A stretch of 12,184 bases of DNA from positions 8,462-20,645 of the forward strand of contig WNYE01000174.1 in NCBI GenBank assembly GCA_021396245.1, given 5' to 3'. Position numbers and translations under genes: made by a program. Under the pieces are notes generated by a model. It did not search any database. It saw nothing but the letters and a program-made list of their open reading frames with translations, and was not told the DNA's origin. Shown here in pieces: positions 8,333 through 12,184 of this stretch. Every line of letters starts with the position of its first letter. Positions within the stretch are counted from its first letter, which is position 1. The DNA comes from Sporothrix humicola. Lineage: Eukaryota > Ascomycota > Sordariomycetes > Ophiostomatales > Ophiostomataceae.

Positions 8333-8954
8333 ATTGAGGCCACTGAAACCCTCAAACGAGCTCGCCTCTCTGGACAAGACTCGGAGGTGTGCATATGTGG
8401 GCTTGTAGGCCGCGTCATGTTGGATAACGGAATACCGCATCTCCCATCAGTAGAATTTCATATCGGCCGTGAAAGCCCCAGCATGCTTTGCGTCCGATAC
8501 GATCCATTGCATTGTTGTTTTCGAGCTGTGTGCTATCGTTAGTCTCAGGAAGCAATATATGCCAAGTGTGGTCTTGAATTTGCCAGTACCGATAAAGCTT
8601 CCATTGCAGTCGTAGATAACTAGCTCGGTGCGGGGTGAGTGGCGGGGCTGGTGGAGGAAGGAGCTACTGTGTAATAAAAACCTGAGCCAGAACCCCAGGT
8701 CGCCCGCCATATTCCGTATTACTACATACTACATTATCAAATAACTATTACTGTGTATTACTATTGTTGTGTCCGTTAATAAGTAGATACAGCTCCATGG
8801 CCAGCGCTGAGTTTTAATCCTCGTTTTATTACGCCCTATTTACTTCTAGTCGAACTTTGAGAACTGTAAAACCCGACGCAACCCAACATTTCAAACAGCT
8901 TTTTACACACAGTTTTCAACATACGAGCCTCGACAAGCTTTATCTCAGTCGATA
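8333..8954. other. Intergenic region between carbonic anhydrase and MEMO
   Basis: AATAAA at 8673-8678 could be a poly(A) signal for the carbonic anhydrase transcript, 341 bases after the stop, though that is long for a fungal 3' UTR. A run of ATTAC/TACTAC words and TACTGTGTA (8749-8757, complement of TACACAGTA) follows at 8716-8770. On the minus strand 8447-8710 encodes 88 residues that look fairly protein-like but that I cannot assign. No other gene seen. Confidence 0.5.
8749..8757 (-). repeat. TACTGTGTA copy
   Basis: Reverse-complement copy of TACACAGTA, within an AT-rich segment with repeated ATTAC words (8717-8765). Confidence 0.4.
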
Positions 8955-9054
8955 TTGTTTGGACGAATCTGCAGATGTTACTGTACATCGATATTCACCG
9001 ACCATCTACAACCAACCCTGCACTTAGCCTCGTCGATCGTCGCTGTTCGTTCCC

Positions 9055-9098
9055 TCGTCGTCCTCTCGTCGTCCTCTCGTCGTCCTCTCGTCGTCCTC
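9055..9098 (+). repeat. 4 x 11-bp perfect tandem repeat in the MEMO leader
   Basis: Four exact copies of TCGTCGTCCTC end 32 bases before the MEMO start codon. The period is not a multiple of three, so copy-number change would shift any frame read through it, which argues that it is untranslated leader. Its pyrimidine-rich make-up resembles the CT tracts near fungal transcription starts. Confidence 0.9.
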
Positions 9099-9125
9099 TC
9101 TCCGTTTTCTCGTGTTTTGCAGTCG

Positions 9126-9140
9126 ATGATATGGCGCTGA
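9126..9140 (+). other. Tiny upstream ORF overlapping the MEMO start
   Basis: ATG at 9126-9128 opens a four-codon frame (Met-Ile-Trp-Arg) that stops with TGA at 9138-9140, seven bases after the MEMO ATG (9131-9133). Both ATGs are so close that scanning ribosomes must choose between them. The uATG has T at -3 (weak context) and the main ATG also has T at -3, with G at +4. Such overlap usually lowers translation of the main frame. Whether it matters depends on where transcription starts. Confidence 0.5.
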
Positions 9141-10283
9141 GAGGCACTCGTGCTGCAGACCACGCTGGGTCCTGGTATACATCCGATGCCAAGGAGTTGT
9201 CGGAGGAGCTGGAAGGTTGGCTGGATAGTGTCCCGGCTTCTTTAAATGGGAGCTCTCTTCCCATTCCGGGTGCCAGGGCTGTTATTGCTCCGTGAGACCC
9301 CTCCCCTCCCCGCCTTTGTTTGTGTGCGTTTGTGCTGGTGTGGTGCATGCGCATGACCGTTATTCATATCTGGAACCTCTTCGCTGACTCAACAACCGTG
9401 GCCCCCATTGTCTAGGCACGCCGGCTACCAATACTCTGGCCCTTGCGCGGCATGGGCTTACCGGTCACTTGACTTACAACGAGCGAAGCGCGTCTTCGTT
9501 TTGGGACCAAGTCACACGTATTACCTGCGTGGCTGCGCCCTGACAACCTTCGAGAAATTTGCAACGCCATTTGGTGACTTTGAAGTCGATGCAGATGTCC
9601 TGGCCAAACTCCGCGATACGGGGAGATTTAGTGATGTACCGCGGCACAACGACGTGCGTGAGCACAGTCTTGAGATGCACCTCCCCTATATCTGGAAGGT
9701 TTTAGAAAGGACAGTGGGAAATAGCCGAGCATGGCCAACGCTGGTTCCGATTATGGTCGGTGATGGCGATGGTGCTGCCGAGAAAGCCTACGGTGAATTG
9801 CTTCTGCCATACCTAGAAGACCCCGAGAATGCGTTTGTCGTCAGCTCCGATTTTTGCCACTGGGGCAGGAACTTCCAATTCTGGCAGTATAGCCCCGGCT
9901 CCGACTTCACAAAGATGCGCACACTTCCAGGGCGAGGCGGGTCGCGCCCTGCTGCCTCAGAACCACCGATCCATGAGTTTATCCGTACACTCGACGAGGC
10001 CGCATTCGATGTGATTGAGGCAGGGGTGCAGGCGGATTTCGTGGGATATCTACACTTGACAGAGAACACGATCTGTGGGAGGCACCCCATAAGCGTTGTC
10101 ATGGCAGCCTTGGAGCTTCTGGCTGCAAAGAGACCATTGGTAATGACATCAACAACAGCATCAGCAACACTCACCGCCAAAGGTCAACAGAAATTCGCTT
10201 TTGTCAGATACGATCGGAGCGAGCTTGCACGTACCACATCTGACTCCAGCGTCAGCTACGCGTCGGCGTATGCTATCTTTTAA
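9131..10283 (+). CDS. MEMO1: MEMO1/Mho1 family protein
   Basis: Member of the Memo family, structurally related to LigB-type extradiol dioxygenases. Human MEMO1 is linked to cell motility and to copper/iron handling; yeast has Mho1. Exons 9131-9291 and 9416-10283 give 342 aa. The 124-bp phase-2 intron (GTGAGA donor, CTGAC near 9384, TCTAG acceptor) interrupts the conserved IAPHAGYQYSGP block, which the splice restores. Conserved sites: HAGSWY (11-16), PHAGY with His55, GPSH with His87, EHSLEMHLP (136-144), SSDFCHWG (197-204) with His202, TICGRHP (272-278) with Cys274, and SSVSYA near the C-terminus. His55, His87 and Cys274 match the putative metal ligands of human MEMO1. It is about 45 residues longer than the human protein, mainly at the N-terminus, in the loop at about 212-237 and near 300. 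I chose the ATG just before HAGSWY; an in-frame ATG at 8975 would add 52 residues, but through the 11-bp repeat. Likely cytosolic. Confidence 0.92.
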
Positions 10284-10370
10284 ATGGCTTGTCGAACGTC
10301 ATATGCTCCCGTGGGCTCAAAACTCGAGCTTAACGACTGGCGGCGTGTAGAATGTCAATCGAACAATCGT

Positions 10371-10381
10371 GTACGGAGTAC
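10371..10381. repeat. GTACGGAGTAC copy
   Basis: Exact TACGGAGTA (10372-10380) with flanking G and C, so that outer arms GTAC/GTAC match. GCGGAGTAC at 10681-10689 is a diverged relative. Confidence 0.55.
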
Positions 10382-10800
10382 TCTCTCCATCCCGTTATTG
10401 TAGGGCTACTTGTATTTTCCATCATGAATCATTCAAAGATGAGAAGACCAGTCAAAGATCAGTCAAACACGAGCCCCCAAGAGCCAGTCACGTTTGAACC
10501 ATCTTTCCTCCTTTCGGGGAGTACCGAGACCCTGGCTCTCTCACACAAATGAAGGTCTCTTTTGCACATCTAGCATCCATTTGTATTCTGTGATACTGAC
10601 CACAGCATTTGCATTGTATTCCCAAGAGCCTAAGTACACAATAAATAAAGTACCGTGAGAATACGATTTGGAAAGCACATGCGGAGTACTTCGAAAGTCG
10701 TACTTATACATCACGGCCTTCTGTGCTGCGATAAAAAGAAAAGAAAAGAAAAAGGGAGAAAAAAGACACGAGGATTCGAGTAGACCAATCAGAAATACTT

Positions 10801-10842
10801 TGTCGTACTGCAATACGACATATCTTACGACGTATTCCGTAC
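10801..10842. repeat. Composite TATCTTACGACGTA copy with inverted repeat
   Basis: TGTCGTA (10801-10807) and TACGACA (10814-10820) are inverted arms. TATCTTACGACGTA (10821-10834) follows, then TTCCGTAC, resembling TACTCCGTAC. The order (TATCTTACG, TACGNCGTA, then a GGAGTA/TCCGTA-like word) parallels 455-477 ten kilobases away. Confidence 0.6.
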
Positions 10843-11424
10843 TGTTCATTACATGGTTCTGAGCCCGGCTTTCCCCTTTCCCTTGTGGGCGAAATGCATC
10901 GGCCGCCAACCACTTATCCAACTTGCTGATCAACATTTTGAAACGAGATTTTGGATTGGCTGCAACGGCAAAACACTTGGCCCCCTGGGCGATCACCCCT
11001 GGCTGGTAAAAACCGTCTATTTGCGATTTTTGCGAACGTTTATCCAATCAGCCGATGCTGCCAAACTCACCCTTTTGTCCCAAGCACCTCCTAATATTTA
11101 CAGGAAGTTCGCGTGAAGACATTTGAGAACTGGCATTCACCTAACGGCTGACCGTGAAGCGATGTGATATTTATGTACTCCACAATGGGGCTGGAAGAGG
11201 CAGATTTGTGCCCAGTCGGCGCAACTTAAAAGGGATGCACGTCTCCGCCTTTACCTCCTTTGGCGGGCGTCTGGCCTTGCGACGTACAAAAAACTAAAAT
11301 TAACTTCGCCCTAGAAACGCCAACAGACACGCTAGACCTCAGTAGGAGCTCCTGTCGAAACGGGCCTCAGCTTTGCATGCACCAATGCTTCGCCAAGGCT
11401 AACTGACTGACGAACAAAATCTAT

Positions 11425-11960
11425 CACAGCCCCTTTTTGTTACAGACTCTCACTTTCTCTTTCTCCATCCAACATTGGTCTTGTCTGTTTGGGCATTTCC
11501 TTCCTCTCTTTCAGCTTTTTTTCCTTTTTTTTTTCTCGTTTTTCGTTGGCTATTCGTTTTCTCTCCCCGCTTCCATTCGCAGTCATTCTTTACTCGTGTT
11601 TTGCTTTGTTCGTCTTCCGATCTGTTTGTCTTCGTCCATCTCAGTCTCATTTCGAAGCGTTTCTTTGCTTTTCCAACGCCCTTCTGCCACCCCTTGTGGC
11701 TCGACTTGTCTCTCCCTGTCTTCGCTGGTCTTTGTTCTCCACGACTTTGATTCCCTACTGCAGCTCCTCATATACATTGCACGAATTGCGACTTAAACAC
11801 TCCCGCGCCGTGTCAAAGTTGCCTCTCTGCGACACATCTTGCAACACAACAGCTGCTCAGCCGCCCTTCACAACCCTACATATAAGTTGTCGCGCCTTCT
11901 GGGGCACAACCCCGAAAAAAAAATGAGTGTGAGTGTATCATTCCCTGGCAAGCTGTTTCA
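11425..11960 (+). promoter_or_regulatory. Pyrimidine-rich putative promoter of a gene beyond the right edge
   Basis: About 330 bases (11425-11760) are strongly C/T-rich on the + strand, in the manner of the promoter of the acetate transporter. TATAAG at 11881-11886 lies downstream. No coding exon with a credible start follows before the window ends. If a gene lies to the right on the + strand, this would be its promoter and leader. Inference from composition and position. Confidence 0.4.
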
Positions 11961-12054
11961 GCCAACTCTCTAGCTATTTTTCAACAGCCTGCACCATATT
12001 ACTCCTCCTTGATCCAACCCTTTCGATGGTTTTTTGAAATCTTTCCGGGTCGTA

Positions 12055-12162
<108 letters not shown>

Positions 12163-12184
12163 CTAGAAAATACAGAGAGGTCAT

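Larger units (their letters stand above)
10284..11424. other. Intergenic region, no gene seen
   Basis: AATAAATAAAG at 10640-10650 could be a poly(A) signal for MEMO (about 360 bases after its stop). TAC-N3-GTA family words are at 10371-10381 and 10801-10842. Three CCAAT pentamers lie at 10785, 10955 (reverse) and 11044. The longest frame, 168 codons on the minus strand (10541-11047), crosses the dispersed repeats and matches no family I know, so I do not call it a gene. Confidence 0.5.

Noticed and set aside
7925..8440. 171-codon minus-strand frame
   Set aside because: It is the antisense shadow of the second exon of the carbonic anhydrase.
455..10842. CRISPR-like array from the recurrent short words
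   Set aside because: Spacing is irregular, copies are 8-15 bases in both orientations, and the genome is eukaryotic.
10541..11047. 168-codon minus-strand frame
   Set aside because: It crosses dispersed repeat words and an A-rich stretch, and I recognise no family.
5906..11959. Shared TGGCAAGCTGTTTC at 5906-5919 and 11946-11959
   Set aside because: Also at chance level for a 14-mer, with unrelated flanks.

Overview
The window looks like nuclear DNA of a filamentous ascomycete (Pezizomycotina). Three intron-bearing protein genes with fungal splice signals lie on the + strand. Introns have GTATGT, GTACGT, GTGCGT or GTGAGA donors, CTAAC-like branch points and AG acceptors. The intergenic DNA has long pyrimidine tracts typical of fungal promoters, and the predicted proteins match families with well known fungal members. 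I cannot name the species.

Layout: 1-4230 is a long stretch with no gene I can recognise, marked by many copies of short near-palindromic words (TACGGAGTA, TACGACGTA, TACACAGTA, GTATCTTACG) and by simple repeats, including a run of 29 T. A CT-rich promoter (about 4232-4395) leads into a GPR1/FUN34/YaaH acetate transporter (4525-6108, three exons, 292 aa) with an unusually long second intron. After about 1.6 kb without a convincing gene comes a minimal beta-class carbonic anhydrase (7687-8332, two exons, 169 aa). Then follows a MEMO1/Mho1 family protein (9131-10283, two exons, 342 aa), with a 4 x 11-bp tandem repeat and an overlapping tiny upstream ORF just before its start. From 10284 to the end I see no gene. 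The last 750 bases look like the promoter side of a gene beyond the edge: pyrimidine-rich, then (CT)43, then a TATA-like stretch.

The three genes share a strand but lie far apart, each with its own apparent promoter, so they are separate transcription units and not an operon. The acetate transporter brings in acetate, and the carbonic anhydrase interconverts CO2 and bicarbonate, which carboxylases of acetyl-CoA and C4 metabolism need. A metabolic link between these two neighbours is possible but is inference only. MEMO has no clear link to either.

The most unusual signal is the family of dispersed TAC-N3-GTA words. TACGGAGTA (either strand) occurs 6 times, TACGACGTA 5 times and TACACAGTA 4 times, against about 0.09 expected for any one 9-mer. 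I found none in the exons. They could be remains of a miniature transposon family or binding sites of a dimeric protein; the sequence alone does not decide.
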